Origin: Pseudomonas sp. IPO3778
Lineage (GTDB): Bacteria > Pseudomonadota > Gammaproteobacteria > Pseudomonadales > Pseudomonadaceae
NCBI RefSeq assembly: GCF_013386825.1
Contig: NZ_JACARC010000042.1
Location: 44,034 to 108,033, forward strand
Length of the DNA: 64,000 nucleotides
Reading direction: 5' to 3'
This document shows positions 16,080 to 24,381 of this stretch, piece after piece (positions within the stretch are counted from its first letter, which is position 1; each line of letters opens with the position of its first letter). The notes beneath the pieces were generated by a model, which saw nothing but the letters and a program-made list of their open reading frames with translations, had not been told where the DNA came from and made no database searches. A program made the translations under genes and the position numbers.

Positions 16080-17855
16080 TTAATCGAGCAGTGAAATGGC
16101 AGTTGGCGCGTCGTTGCCCACCAGTGCCAGATCTTCGAATTCATTGACGGCGTTGATCTCGGTGCCCATGGAAATATTGGTCACCCGCTCCAGAATAATC
16201 TCAACGATCACCGGAACCTTGAATTCTTCGATCATCTCTTGAGCCTTGCGCAGTGCCGGCTGGATCTGACCCGGCTCGAACACCCGCAGGGCCTTGCAAC
16301 CCAGGCCTTCGGCAACGGCCACGTGGTCGACGCCATACCCGTTGAGTTCCGGCGCGTTGAGGTTGTCGAAGGACAGCTGCACGCAGTAGTCCATTTCAAA
16401 CCCACGCTGGGCCTGGCGAATCAGCCCCAGGTAGGAGTTGTTCACCACCACGTGGATGTACGGCAGCTTGAACTGTGCGCCCACGGCCAGCTCTTCGATC
16501 ATGAACTGGAAATCATAGTCGCCGGACAACGCCACCACTTTGCGGGTCGGGTCGGCCTTGACCACACCCAGCGCTGCCGGGATGGTCCAGCCGAGCGGGC
16601 CGGCCTGGCCGCAGTTGATCCAGTGGCGCGGTTTGTAGACGTGCAGGAACTGCGCACCGGCAATCTGCGACAGGCCGATGGTGCTGACGTAGCAGGTGTC
16701 TTTGCCGAACACCTGGTTCATCTCTTCATACACCCGTTGCGGCTTGACCGGCACGTTGTCGAAGTGGGTCTTGCGGTGCAGGGTGGCCTTGCGCTGCTGG
16801 CAATCGTGGAGCCAGGCGCTGCGGTCCTTGAGCTTGCCGGCGGCTTTCCACTCGCGGGCCACTTCAATGAACAGGGTCAGGGCGGAACCGGCGTCGGACA
16901 CGATGCCCAGGTCTGGCGTGAACACGCGGCCGATTTGGGTGGGCTCGATGTCCACGTGAATGAATTTGCGGCCCTCGGTGTACACCTCGACCGAACCGGT
17001 GTGGCGGTTGGCCCAGCGGTTACCGATGCCCAGCACCATGTCCGATTTGAGCATCGTCGCGTTGCCGTAGCGATGGGAGGTTTGCAGGCCGACCATGCCC
17101 ACCATTTGCGGGTGATCGTCCGGGATCGTGCCCCAGCCCATCAAGGTCGGGATCACCGGGATGCCGGTCAGCTCGGCGAACTCCACCAGCAGTTCGCTGG
17201 CGTCGGCGTTGATCACGCCGCCACCGCTCACCAGCAACGGGCGTTCGGCCTGGTCCAGCAGGGCCAGGGCTTTTTCCACCTGGATGCGGGTGGCCAGTGG
17301 CTTGGCCAGAGGCAGCGGCTGGTAGGCGTCGATGTCAAATTCGATCTCGGCCATTTGTACGTCGAACGGCAGGTCGATCAACGCCGGGCCTGGGCGGCCG
17401 GAGCGCATTTCATAGAAGGCTTTCTGGAAAGCGTACGGCACCTGGCCGGGCTCCATCACCATGGTTGCCCACTTGGTCACCGGCTTGACGATGCTGGTGA
17501 TGTCGACGGCCTGGAAATCTTCCTTGTGCATCCGTGCACGTGGCGCCTGGCCGGTGATGCACAGGATCGGGATCGAGTCGGCCCAGGCGCTGTACAGGCC
17601 GGTGACCATGTCGGTGCCCGCCGGGCCCGAGGTGCCGATGCACACGCCGATGTTGCCGGCCTTGGTGCGGGTATAGCCCTCGGCCATGTGCGAGGCGCCT
17701 TCAACATGGCGAGCAAGGACGTGATCGATGCCACCGACCTTCTGCAAGGCCGAATACAGCGGGTTGATCGCGGCGCCCGGGATACCGAAGGCGGTGTCGA
17801 CCCCTTCACGGCGCATCACCAGGACAGCGGCTTCGATTGCTCTCATTTTGCTCAT
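16080..17855 (-). CDS. gcl: Glyoxylate carboligase
   Basis: This 591-residue thiamine-diphosphate enzyme condenses two glyoxylates to tartronate semialdehyde and CO2. The N-terminal segment AFGIPGAAINPLYSAL is followed by RHVEGASHMAEG. Here valine stands where other TPP enzymes have the catalytic glutamate, the known hallmark of Gcl. The TPP/Mg motif GDYDF...NNSYLG is near residue 450. The start MSKMRAIEAA at 17855 is chosen by homology; a longer frame to 17918 runs into the operator region. It is the first gene of the glycerate operon. Confidence 0.96.
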   Translation of the reverse strand: MSKMRAIEAAVLVMRREGVDTAFGIPGAAINPLYSALQKVGGIDHVLARHVEGASHMAEGYTRTKAGNIGVCIGTSGPAGTDMVTGLYSAWADSIPILCITGQAPRARMHKEDFQAVDITSIVKPVTKWATMVMEPGQVPYAFQKAFYEMRSGRPGPALIDLPFDVQMAEIEFDIDAYQPLPLAKPLATRIQVEKALALLDQAERPLLVSGGGVINADASELLVEFAELTGIPVIPTLMGWGTIPDDHPQMVGMVGLQTSHRYGNATMLKSDMVLGIGNRWANRHTGSVEVYTEGRKFIHVDIEPTQIGRVFTPDLGIVSDAGSALTLFIEVAREWKAAGKLKDRSAWLHDCQQRKATLHRKTHFDNVPVKPQRVYEEMNQVFGKDTCYVSTIGLSQIAGAQFLHVYKPRHWINCGQAGPLGWTIPAALGVVKADPTRKVVALSGDYDFQFMIEELAVGAQFKLPYIHVVVNNSYLGLIRQAQRGFEMDYCVQLSFDNLNAPELNGYGVDHVAVAEGLGCKALRVFEPGQIQPALRKAQEMIEEFKVPVIVEIILERVTNISMGTEINAVNEFEDLALVGNDAPTAISLLD

Positions 17856-17882
17856 GATTTTGGTGCCTCTTGCGTTTTGTAA

Positions 17883-17892
17883 TTGTATACAA
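17883..17892. promoter_or_regulatory. TTGTATACAA palindrome, gcl-proximal operator candidate
   Basis: This perfect 10-bp palindrome lies 28 bp upstream of the gcl start. An identical copy lies at 18022-18031 near the divergent gene. Such short TNGTATACNA-type dyads are typical of GntR-family (FadR subfamily) binding sites, so a repressor responding to an allantoin/glyoxylate-pathway signal is plausible. The regulator gene is not in the window. Confidence 0.6.
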
Positions 17893-18021
17893 GTGGTGTT
17901 GGTCCGAAGTGTATTCACGGCGAGCGGGGCAGGTCAATCCATTTTCTTGGCTGGCCTTTACGTTCGTCGGAAGGCTTCTGGACAGGAATATTTCGACGTG
18001 TGGTGCGTATGTTTCGAAATA

Positions 18022-18031
18022 TTGTATACAA
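18022..18031. promoter_or_regulatory. TTGTATACAA palindrome, glcG-proximal operator candidate
   Basis: This is the second exact copy of the palindrome, 139 bp from the first and 92 bp before the glcG-like start, in a locally AT-rich stretch. Two identical sites bracketing a divergent promoter region suggest coordinated control of gcl and the divergent gene. Confidence 0.6.
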
Positions 18032-18122
18032 AAAATAAATCTATTGTGTTCTATTTGTTGGATTCGGCTTCTGATCAAACAGAGCCCCACGGCTTTCCCA
18101 TAACAAGATAAGGACGGCACCC

Positions 18123-18563
18123 ATGAGCGCTTTAACCTTGAAAGTCGCAGTCAACCTGGCCAGCCACGCCATCGCGGCAGGCCGCACGATTTCGGCAGCG
18201 CCCCTGACCATTGCGGTACTCGACAGCGGCGGGCATTTGATTACCTTGCAGCGCGAAGATGGCGCGAGCCTGCTGCGCCCGCAGATCGCCATTGGCAAAG
18301 CCTGGGGCGCGATAGCCCTGGGCAAGGGCTCGCGCTTGCTGGCGCTGGACGCGCAGCAACGGCCGGCGTTTATTGCGGCGTTGAATAGCCTGGGGCAGGG
18401 CAGCGTGGTGCCGGCACCGGGCGGCGTGTTGATTCGGAATCAGGAGGGTGTGGTGCTGGGCGCGATCGGGATCAGCGGGGATACGTCGGATATTGACGAG
18501 CAGTGCGGGATCAGTGCGATCGAGGGGTTGGGGTTGTTGGCGGATGCCGGGGTGTCTGCATGA
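18123..18563 (+). CDS. GlcG/HbpS-like protein next to the gcl operon
   Basis: This 146-residue protein of the GlcG/HbpS (DUF336) family shows the typical LTIAVLDSGGHLITLQREDGA and GKAWGAIALGKGS segments. Family members are found with glycolate, glyoxylate and diol pathways, and some bind heme or cob(I)alamin; the biochemical role here is unproven. The start at 18123 (MSALTLKVAVN) follows AAGGACGG. It is divergent from gcl, and the shared control region carries two TTGTATACAA sites. Confidence 0.85.
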   Translation: MSALTLKVAVNLASHAIAAGRTISAAPLTIAVLDSGGHLITLQREDGASLLRPQIAIGKAWGAIALGKGSRLLALDAQQRPAFIAALNSLGQGSVVPAPGGVLIRNQEGVVLGAIGISGDTSDIDEQCGISAIEGLGLLADAGVSA

Positions 18564-18582
18564 TTTAAGGTGACTGATCGAT

Positions 18583-18664
18583 AGCTATCGCGGGCAAGCC
18601 CGCTCCCACAGTTGAATGTATTCACAAATCAAAATGTGGGAGCGGGCTTGCCCGCGATGGCGGC
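18583..18664. repeat. REP pair downstream of the RAYT gene
   Basis: GCTATCGCGGGCAAGCCCGC begins at 18584, and TGTGGGAGCGGGCTTGCCCG begins at 18635, in opposed orientation. This is the GCGGGC subtype. It lies 15 bp beyond the stop of the RAYT gene. The same subtype recurs on the gene's other side. Confidence 0.9.
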
Positions 18665-18678
18665 GACCCGGTCTACAG

Positions 18679-19137
18679 TCAAAGCCAGATCGCATCCCAC
18701 AGAGGGTAGTCGCCATATTTCTTCACTAGACCCGCTCTCAGGGGATTGGCCACGATGTACCGGGCTATGCCCTCAAGGCTCTCTTCACGCCGCACGGCAT
18801 GGTCATGGAAGCCCGGTTGCCAAAGGCGCCCTTGACGCCCGGCAACAGCATTTATGATTCGAGTACTTTTGGATTTGACCTGGCGCATCAGGTCAGCCAG
18901 AGAACCGTTTTCCAGTGAAATCAACCAGTGGAAATGATCAGGCATTACCACCCAGGCCAATGAGGTTGCCAGACGTTGGTTCTGGGCAATTCTGAACTGC
19001 TGTACCACTAGTCTTCCCAGCTTGAAGTCGCTGAAAATCGGCTCGCGATGAAGTGTGTTGCTGGTCAGAAGATAAATTTGGTTGGTTTCGTTATAACGCC
19101 CTGTGCGCAGACGACTTGATGCGGGTAGATCAGGCAT
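18679..19137 (-). CDS. REP-associated tyrosine transposase (RAYT)
   Basis: This 152-residue protein belongs to the Y1/IS200-like TnpA-REP family. The HUH metal motif appears as MPDHFHWL near residues 64-71. The catalytic tyrosine is probably in RYIVANPLRAGLV near residue 126, the usual Y-I-x(2)-NP-x-RAGLV pattern. The start at 19137 follows AGGGG. It lies between REP sequences on both sides (18583-18664 and 19229-19328). RAYTs are domesticated single-copy genes thought to mobilise or process REPs. Both key motifs are intact, so the protein may be active. Confidence 0.92.
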   Translation of the reverse strand: MPDLPASSRLRTGRYNETNQIYLLTSNTLHREPIFSDFKLGRLVVQQFRIAQNQRLATSLAWVVMPDHFHWLISLENGSLADLMRQVKSKSTRIINAVAGRQGRLWQPGFHDHAVRREESLEGIARYIVANPLRAGLVKKYGDYPLWDAIWL

Positions 19138-19228
19138 TCCGTTGCCCCTTTGCAGAAGTGAGTTCTGAAAGGCTAGATGGGAATGTTTGAGGAGGTGTTC
19201 CAGCTTTTGGCAGGATGTGTCTGGGCGA

Positions 19229-19328
19229 TAGCTATCGCGGGCAAGCCCGCTCCCACAGGGGATCTCCGTCCTTCATACATTTTGTGCCTGGCGCAAATCC
19301 AGTGTGGGAGCTGGCTTGCCTGCGATGC
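19229..19328. repeat. Two REP sequences upstream of the RAYT gene
   Basis: GCTATCGCGGGCAAGCCCGC begins at 19231. A second REP of the GCTGGC subtype, TGTGGGAGCTGGCTTGCCTG, begins at 19303, also facing inward as a pair. The pair thus mixes two subtypes. It separates the RAYT gene from the TetR gene. Confidence 0.88.
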
Positions 19329-19331
19329 TCT

Positions 19332-19937
19332 TCAGTCCGGCTCACACCCTTTAAGCACCAACCGAATAATCGTCTGCGCCGCCGCCTCATAATCCGCTTC
19401 ATCCAGCTTGGCCTTGCCGGTCACCGCGGAAATCTGCCAGTCAAAATCCGCATACGTCTGCGTCGCCGCCCAGATACTGAACATCAGGTGATGCGGGTCA
19501 ATCGGCGCAATCAGCCCTCGGTCCACCCAGCTCTGGATGCAGTCGATGTTGTGCTTGGCCTGGGCATTGAGCTGTTCCACCTGCTCAGAGCTCAGGTGCG
19601 GGGCGCCGTGCATGATTTCGCTGGCGAACACCTTTGAGGCAAACGGCAAATCCCGGGAGATGCTGATTTTCGAGCGGATGTACCCGCTCAGCACAGCCGA
19701 AGGATCGCCCTCCGGATTGAACGGCGTGGAAGCCGCCAGGATCGGCTCGATAATGCTTTCGAGCACCTCGCGGTAGAGGTTGTCCTTGGACTTGAAGTAG
19801 TAGTAGACGTTGGGCTTGGGCAGCCCGGCCTTGGCGGCGATGTCGCTGGTTTTGGTCGCGGCGAAGCCCTTGTCGGCAAACTCCTCACTGGCAGCCCGCA
19901 GGATCAGTTCTTTGTTGCGCTCGCGAATGGTGCTCAT
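19332..19937 (-). CDS. TetR-family transcriptional regulator
   Basis: This 201-residue TetR regulator has its helix-turn-helix at about residues 10-55 (ADKGFAATKTSDIAAKAGLPKPNVYYYF). The C-terminal domain resembles the RutR/YcdC type (FASKVFASEIMHGAPHL). The start MSTIRERN at 19937 is chosen over a frame from 19976 because it is the usual family N-terminus. It is divergent from muxABC-opmB, so it may control the pump, but no clear dyad operator was seen in the 240-bp gap. A role in nitrogen-compound sensing is equally possible by similarity. Confidence 0.85.
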   Translation of the reverse strand: MSTIRERNKELILRAASEEFADKGFAATKTSDIAAKAGLPKPNVYYYFKSKDNLYREVLESIIEPILAASTPFNPEGDPSAVLSGYIRSKISISRDLPFASKVFASEIMHGAPHLSSEQVEQLNAQAKHNIDCIQSWVDRGLIAPIDPHHLMFSIWAATQTYADFDWQISAVTGKAKLDEADYEAAAQTIIRLVLKGCEPD

Positions 19938-20177
19938 AGACCAGGAGGTTCCTTGCCAAGACAGGCGGTCGGGCATGGTAGCACCGGCTTTGCGCAGGGC
20001 TCAAGAATCCCGCCGAAGCCCTTGCACAACGGGGCGCCCAGCTGACTTTGTCTGTCTTGATGCTGAACGCATTCACGGTCGTACAGGCACAGCGCGAGCG
20101 CGCTGCTAGAGTTCAGGCAGCGAGCGGCCATTTAGCCTGGCCGCCCCTTCCTGATTTCGGCGTTCGAGAGAGAAACC

Positions 20178-21305
20178 GTGGAGAAAAGCAGACGACGTAC
20201 GTTCGCCTGGGCAGTTGGCACGTTGTTACTGGTAGCGTTGTTGATTGCCCTGGGTTTGCACTTCTTTGCAGGTGGGCACAAAGGCAGGCCACCCGCTACC
20301 GGCGAACCGGTGGCCGTGGTGCCGGTGGTGTTGCAGGACGTGCCGGTGTATATCGATGCCCTTGGCACTGTCACCCCGACCCGCAGTGTGACCGTGGTCA
20401 GCCAGGTCGATGGCATCCTCAGCAGCGTGGCGTTCAAGGAAGGCCAGCACGTCACCCAGGGCCAGGTGATCGCCCGGATCGATGACCGTGCCCTCAAAGC
20501 CCAACTGGCGGTGGCCAAGGGCACCCTGGCCCACGACCAGGCCGTGTTGAGCAATGCCCAGCGCGACTTGGTGCGCTACCGCGAACTGGTCAAGGCCGGT
20601 TCCACCAGCCAGCAAACCGTCGACACTCAGGCGTCTCTGGTCCAGCAACAGCTGGGTACCGTGGCCGCCGACCAGGGCAATGTGCAGAACCTTGAAGTGC
20701 AGGTCGGCTACTGCACCATCACCTCGCCGGTCGACGGTGTGGTGGGCCTGCGCCTGGTCGACCCGGGCAACTACGTCACCACCACCAGCACCACCGGGAT
20801 CGTGGTGATCACCCAGATGAACCCGGCCACGGTGGTGTTCGCCGTGCCCGAGGATGACCTGGGCGCGATCAACCAGGCCCTGGGCCGTGGCGCGGTGACG
20901 GTGCTGGCCTACGACCGCAATAAAAAGGCCTTGCTCGCCACCGGCAGCCTGTTGGCCCTGGATAACCAGGTGGACACCACCACCGGCACCATTAAGGTCA
21001 AGGCGCAGTTCGATGATTCGGGCAATGCGCTGTTTCCCAACCAGTTCGTCAATGCGCGCCTGAAAGCCGACACCCTGGCCCAGGTCGCCGTGGTGCCCAC
21101 CCGGGCGATCCAGCATGGCAGCAAGGGGGATTTCGTGTTTGTGGTCAATGGCAGCAAGGCCAGCCTGCGCAACATCAAGACTGGCCCGTCCATGGGCGAT
21201 GTGTCGGCGGTGCTCGAAAACGGCGTCAAGCCGGGCGAGCAAGTGATCACCGAGGGCGCCGACAAACTGGATGACGGTTCGGCCGTGAAGGTCGTCGCCC
21301 AGTGA
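20178..21305 (+). CDS. muxA: MuxA-type membrane fusion protein of RND efflux pump
   Basis: This 375-residue HlyD/AcrA-type adaptor spans the periplasm between the RND pumps and the outer-membrane channel. An N-terminal membrane segment lies at residues 12-30. The lipoyl/hairpin domain begins with VVSQVDGILSSVAFKEGQHV, and the second lipoyl half follows YCTITSPVDGVVGLRLVDPGNYV. The start is GTG at 20178 after AGAGAGAAA. The gene order adaptor-RND-RND-OMF matches Pseudomonas muxABC-opmB and E. coli mdtABC. The symbol is given on that order. Confidence 0.88.
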   Translation: MEKSRRRTFAWAVGTLLLVALLIALGLHFFAGGHKGRPPATGEPVAVVPVVLQDVPVYIDALGTVTPTRSVTVVSQVDGILSSVAFKEGQHVTQGQVIARIDDRALKAQLAVAKGTLAHDQAVLSNAQRDLVRYRELVKAGSTSQQTVDTQASLVQQQLGTVAADQGNVQNLEVQVGYCTITSPVDGVVGLRLVDPGNYVTTTSTTGIVVITQMNPATVVFAVPEDDLGAINQALGRGAVTVLAYDRNKKALLATGSLLALDNQVDTTTGTIKVKAQFDDSGNALFPNQFVNARLKADTLAQVAVVPTRAIQHGSKGDFVFVVNGSKASLRNIKTGPSMGDVSAVLENGVKPGEQVITEGADKLDDGSAVKVVAQ

Positions 21306-21318
21306 GGAGCTGCCGAGC

Positions 21319-24300
21319 ATGAACATTTCGCGGCCCTTTATCGAACGTCCCGTCGCTACCACCTTGATCATGGTGGCGGTGCTGTTGCTCGGCCTGCTGG
21401 GTTATCACTTGTTGTCGGTGTCGGCACTGCCCGAGGTGGATTACCCGACCATCCAGGTCTTTACCCAATACCCCGGCGCCAGCCCGGACGTGGTCAGCTC
21501 ATCCATCACTGCGCCCCTGGAGCGCCAGCTCGGCGAGATGCCAGGGCTTAAATCCATGAACTCCACCAGCTCTGACGGCGCCTCGGTGGTGACCCTGCAA
21601 TTTGACCTGTCGCTGTCCCTGGACGTCGCCGAGCAGGAAGTGCAGGCCGCGATCAACGCCGCCGGCACCTTTCTGCCGGCCAACCTGCCGTACCCGCCGG
21701 TGTACAGCAAGGTCAACCCGGCGGATGCGCCGGTGCTGACCCTGTCCCTGACCTCCGACGTGCTGCCGCTGACCAAGGTCGAAGACCTGGCCGACACGCG
21801 GCTGGCGCAGAAGATTTCGCAGATCACCGGCGTCGGCCTGGTGACCATCAGCGGCGGCCAGCGCCCGGCGGTACGGGTCGAGGCGAACACCTCGGCGCTC
21901 AATAGCCTGGGCCTGTCCATCGATGACCTGCGCACCTCCCTCGGCACGGCCAACGTCAACCAGGCCAAGGGCAATATCGACGGCAAGTTCCAGGCGTATT
22001 CCATCGGCGCCAACGACCAACTGCAATCGGCCGAGGAATACCGCGACCTGGTGATCGCCTATAAAAACGGCGCACCGATTCGCCTGTCGCAAATCGCCAC
22101 TTCCACCCAAGGCCCGGAGAACCCGCGCCAGGCCGCGTGGACCAACAGCACGCCGTCGATTGTGCTGAACATCCAGCGCCAGCCCGGCGCCAACGTAATT
22201 CAAGTGGTCGACCGCGTGCAGCAATTGCTGCCCAAGCTGCGGGCCAGTTTGCCGGGCACCTTGAAGGTCGATGTGCTGACCGACCGCACCCAAACCATCC
22301 GCGCCTCGGTCACCGATGTGCAGTACGAACTGGCCATGGCCATCGGGCTGGTGGTGATCGTGATTTTCGCGTTCCTGCGCAACGTGCCGGCCACGATCAT
22401 TCCCGCCGTCACCATTCCCCTGACGCTGGTGGGCACCTTGGCGGTGGCCTATGCGCTGGGCTTCTCCCTGAACAACCTGACGCTGATGGCGCTGACCATC
22501 GCCATCGGGTTTGTGGTGGATGACGCCATCGTGATGATCGAAAACATCACGCGCTACATCGAGGCGGGCGACTCGCCGCTGGAGGCGGCGCTCAAGGGTT
22601 CGGAGCAGATTGGATTCACGATTATTTCCCTGTCGATCGCGCTGATCGCAGTGATGATCCCGCTGCTGTTCATGGGCGATGTGGTGGGGCGGCTGTTCCG
22701 CGAGTTCGCTATGACCGTGGCCGTGACCATCGTGATCTCGGCGTTCATCTCCCTGACCCTGACGCCAATGATGTGCGCGCGGATGCTCAAGAATAAGCAC
22801 GAAGAACGCCGTGCGGACTTCTTCGACCGCATCAACACCCATTACGTGCGCGGCCTGGACTGGGTGTTGGCGCACCGCACGCTCACGCTGATTTCGGTGG
22901 TGCTCACCGCCGCGCTGACCCTGGTGACCCTGGTGATCATGCCCAAGGGCTTTTTCCCGGACCAGGACACCGGCCTGATCCAGGGCATTTCCCAGGCGGC
23001 GCCGACGGTTTCCTTCCAGCAGATGCAGACCGAACAACAGCGCCTCGCCGCCCGGATCCTCAAGGACCCGGCGGTGCAAAGCCTGTCGTCCTTCGTCGGC
23101 ATCGACCAGACCAACCCGACCATCAACCAGGGCAACCTGCTGATCAACCTCAAGCCGCGGGGCGAGCGGGACAGCGCCACCGAGGTGATCCGCCGGCTTT
23201 CCGACGCCAACGCCGACGACGCGGGCATCCGTCTGTACCTGCACTCGGTGCAGGACCTGACCCTCGACGCCACGGTGTCCACCACCAGTTACCGTTTGGG
23301 GCTGCAAGCTACCGACCCGGACGAGCTGGAGCAGTGGACCACCAAGTTGCTGGCGGCGATCAAGCAAGACCCGATGTTCACCGACGTGCAAAGCCAGGCG
23401 ATGCAGTTCGGCAACCAGATCCAGCTGACCTTTGACCGCGCCACCGCCTCGCGCCTGGGCATCACGCCCCAGGCCATCGACGACGTGCTGTACGACGCCT
23501 TCGGCCAGCGCCAGGTCTCGACGATTTACACCCAGCTCAACCAGTACCACGTGGTGATCGCCACCGATCATCCGCCGCGCAACTTGCCGGATTTGCTCAC
23601 GGGGTTGTACGTGGACATCCCCGGTGGCGGGGTGGCGCCGCTGTCGAGCATGGCAACGATGCAGGTGGTGCGTACGCCCGTGACCATCAACCGTTTGGGC
23701 CAGTTTCCATATGCCGACGTGTCGTTCAACCTCGCCCCCGGCCAGACCCTTGGCGCGGCGGTGACGCGGCTCAAGGACATCGAGGCCAAGGTCGGTTTGC
23801 CGTTGTCGGTGCAGGCCAACCTCGAAGGCGCGGCGGCCACGTTCGAGCAGTCGCTGTCCAACCAGGTGTTTCTGGTGGTGGCGGCGATTGTGGTGGTGTA
23901 CCTGATGCTGGGGATTCTGTACGAGAGCTTCGTGCACCCGGTGACGATCCTTTCGACCCTGCTGTCGGCGGCCCTCGGGGCGTTGCTGGCGCTGCTGGTG
24001 ACCGGTACGCAGTTCGACATTATCGGTTTGATCGGCATTGTGCTGCTGATTGGGATCGTGATGAAAAACGGCATCATGATGGTCGACTTTGCCCTGGAGC
24101 TATTACGCGAGGGCGGCCTGAGCCCGGTGGCTGCAATCCGCCAGGCGGCGGAGTTGCGGTTCCGGCCGATCCTGATGACCAGCATGGCGTCGCTGTTCGG
24201 CGCGGTGCCGCTGGCGCTGGGCACGGGCATCGGTTCGGAGCTGCGTCATCCGCTGGGCATCGCGATCATCGGCGGGCTGTTGCTCAGCCAACTGCTGACG

Positions 24301-24381
24301 CTGTTTTCCACACCGGTGATCTTCCTGGCCATGCACGGCCTGGGGCAGCGTTTCAGCCGGCGCCCGGCTGAAGTGGTCTGA
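21319..24381 (+). CDS. muxB: MuxB-type RND efflux transporter
   Basis: This 1020-residue RND pump has twelve membrane helices and two large periplasmic loops. The N-terminus NISRPFIERPVATTLIM is typical. The proton-relay aspartates are seen in GFVVDDAIVMIENI near residue 400. The MdtB/MdtC branch forms a heteromultimer, and the adjacent second RND gene fits this. It starts 13 bp after muxA and overlaps muxC by one base. Substrates in relatives include novobiocin, macrolides and aztreonam; here this is inferred. Confidence 0.9.
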   Translation: MNISRPFIERPVATTLIMVAVLLLGLLGYHLLSVSALPEVDYPTIQVFTQYPGASPDVVSSSITAPLERQLGEMPGLKSMNSTSSDGASVVTLQFDLSLSLDVAEQEVQAAINAAGTFLPANLPYPPVYSKVNPADAPVLTLSLTSDVLPLTKVEDLADTRLAQKISQITGVGLVTISGGQRPAVRVEANTSALNSLGLSIDDLRTSLGTANVNQAKGNIDGKFQAYSIGANDQLQSAEEYRDLVIAYKNGAPIRLSQIATSTQGPENPRQAAWTNSTPSIVLNIQRQPGANVIQVVDRVQQLLPKLRASLPGTLKVDVLTDRTQTIRASVTDVQYELAMAIGLVVIVIFAFLRNVPATIIPAVTIPLTLVGTLAVAYALGFSLNNLTLMALTIAIGFVVDDAIVMIENITRYIEAGDSPLEAALKGSEQIGFTIISLSIALIAVMIPLLFMGDVVGRLFREFAMTVAVTIVISAFISLTLTPMMCARMLKNKHEERRADFFDRINTHYVRGLDWVLAHRTLTLISVVLTAALTLVTLVIMPKGFFPDQDTGLIQGISQAAPTVSFQQMQTEQQRLAARILKDPAVQSLSSFVGIDQTNPTINQGNLLINLKPRGERDSATEVIRRLSDANADDAGIRLYLHSVQDLTLDATVSTTSYRLGLQATDPDELEQWTTKLLAAIKQDPMFTDVQSQAMQFGNQIQLTFDRATASRLGITPQAIDDVLYDAFGQRQVSTIYTQLNQYHVVIATDHPPRNLPDLLTGLYVDIPGGGVAPLSSMATMQVVRTPVTINRLGQFPYADVSFNLAPGQTLGAAVTRLKDIEAKVGLPLSVQANLEGAAATFEQSLSNQVFLVVAAIVVVYLMLGILYESFVHPVTILSTLLSAALGALLALLVTGTQFDIIGLIGIVLLIGIVMKNGIMMVDFALELLREGGLSPVAAIRQAAELRFRPILMTSMASLFGAVPLALGTGIGSELRHPLGIAIIGGLLLSQLLTLFSTPVIFLAMHGLGQRFSRRPAEVV

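Noticed and set aside
18583..19328. CRISPR-like array
   Set aside because: The repeats are inverted REP pairs, irregularly spaced, with no cas genes and no regular direct-repeat/spacer unit.
21499..23937. Very long antisense frame (812 codons) opposite muxB, and similar ones opposite sucA, sdhA, ttuD and gcl
   Set aside because: These follow from high GC and third-position bias of the true genes; they lack ribosome sites, family motifs and plausible composition (His/Arg/Gln rich).
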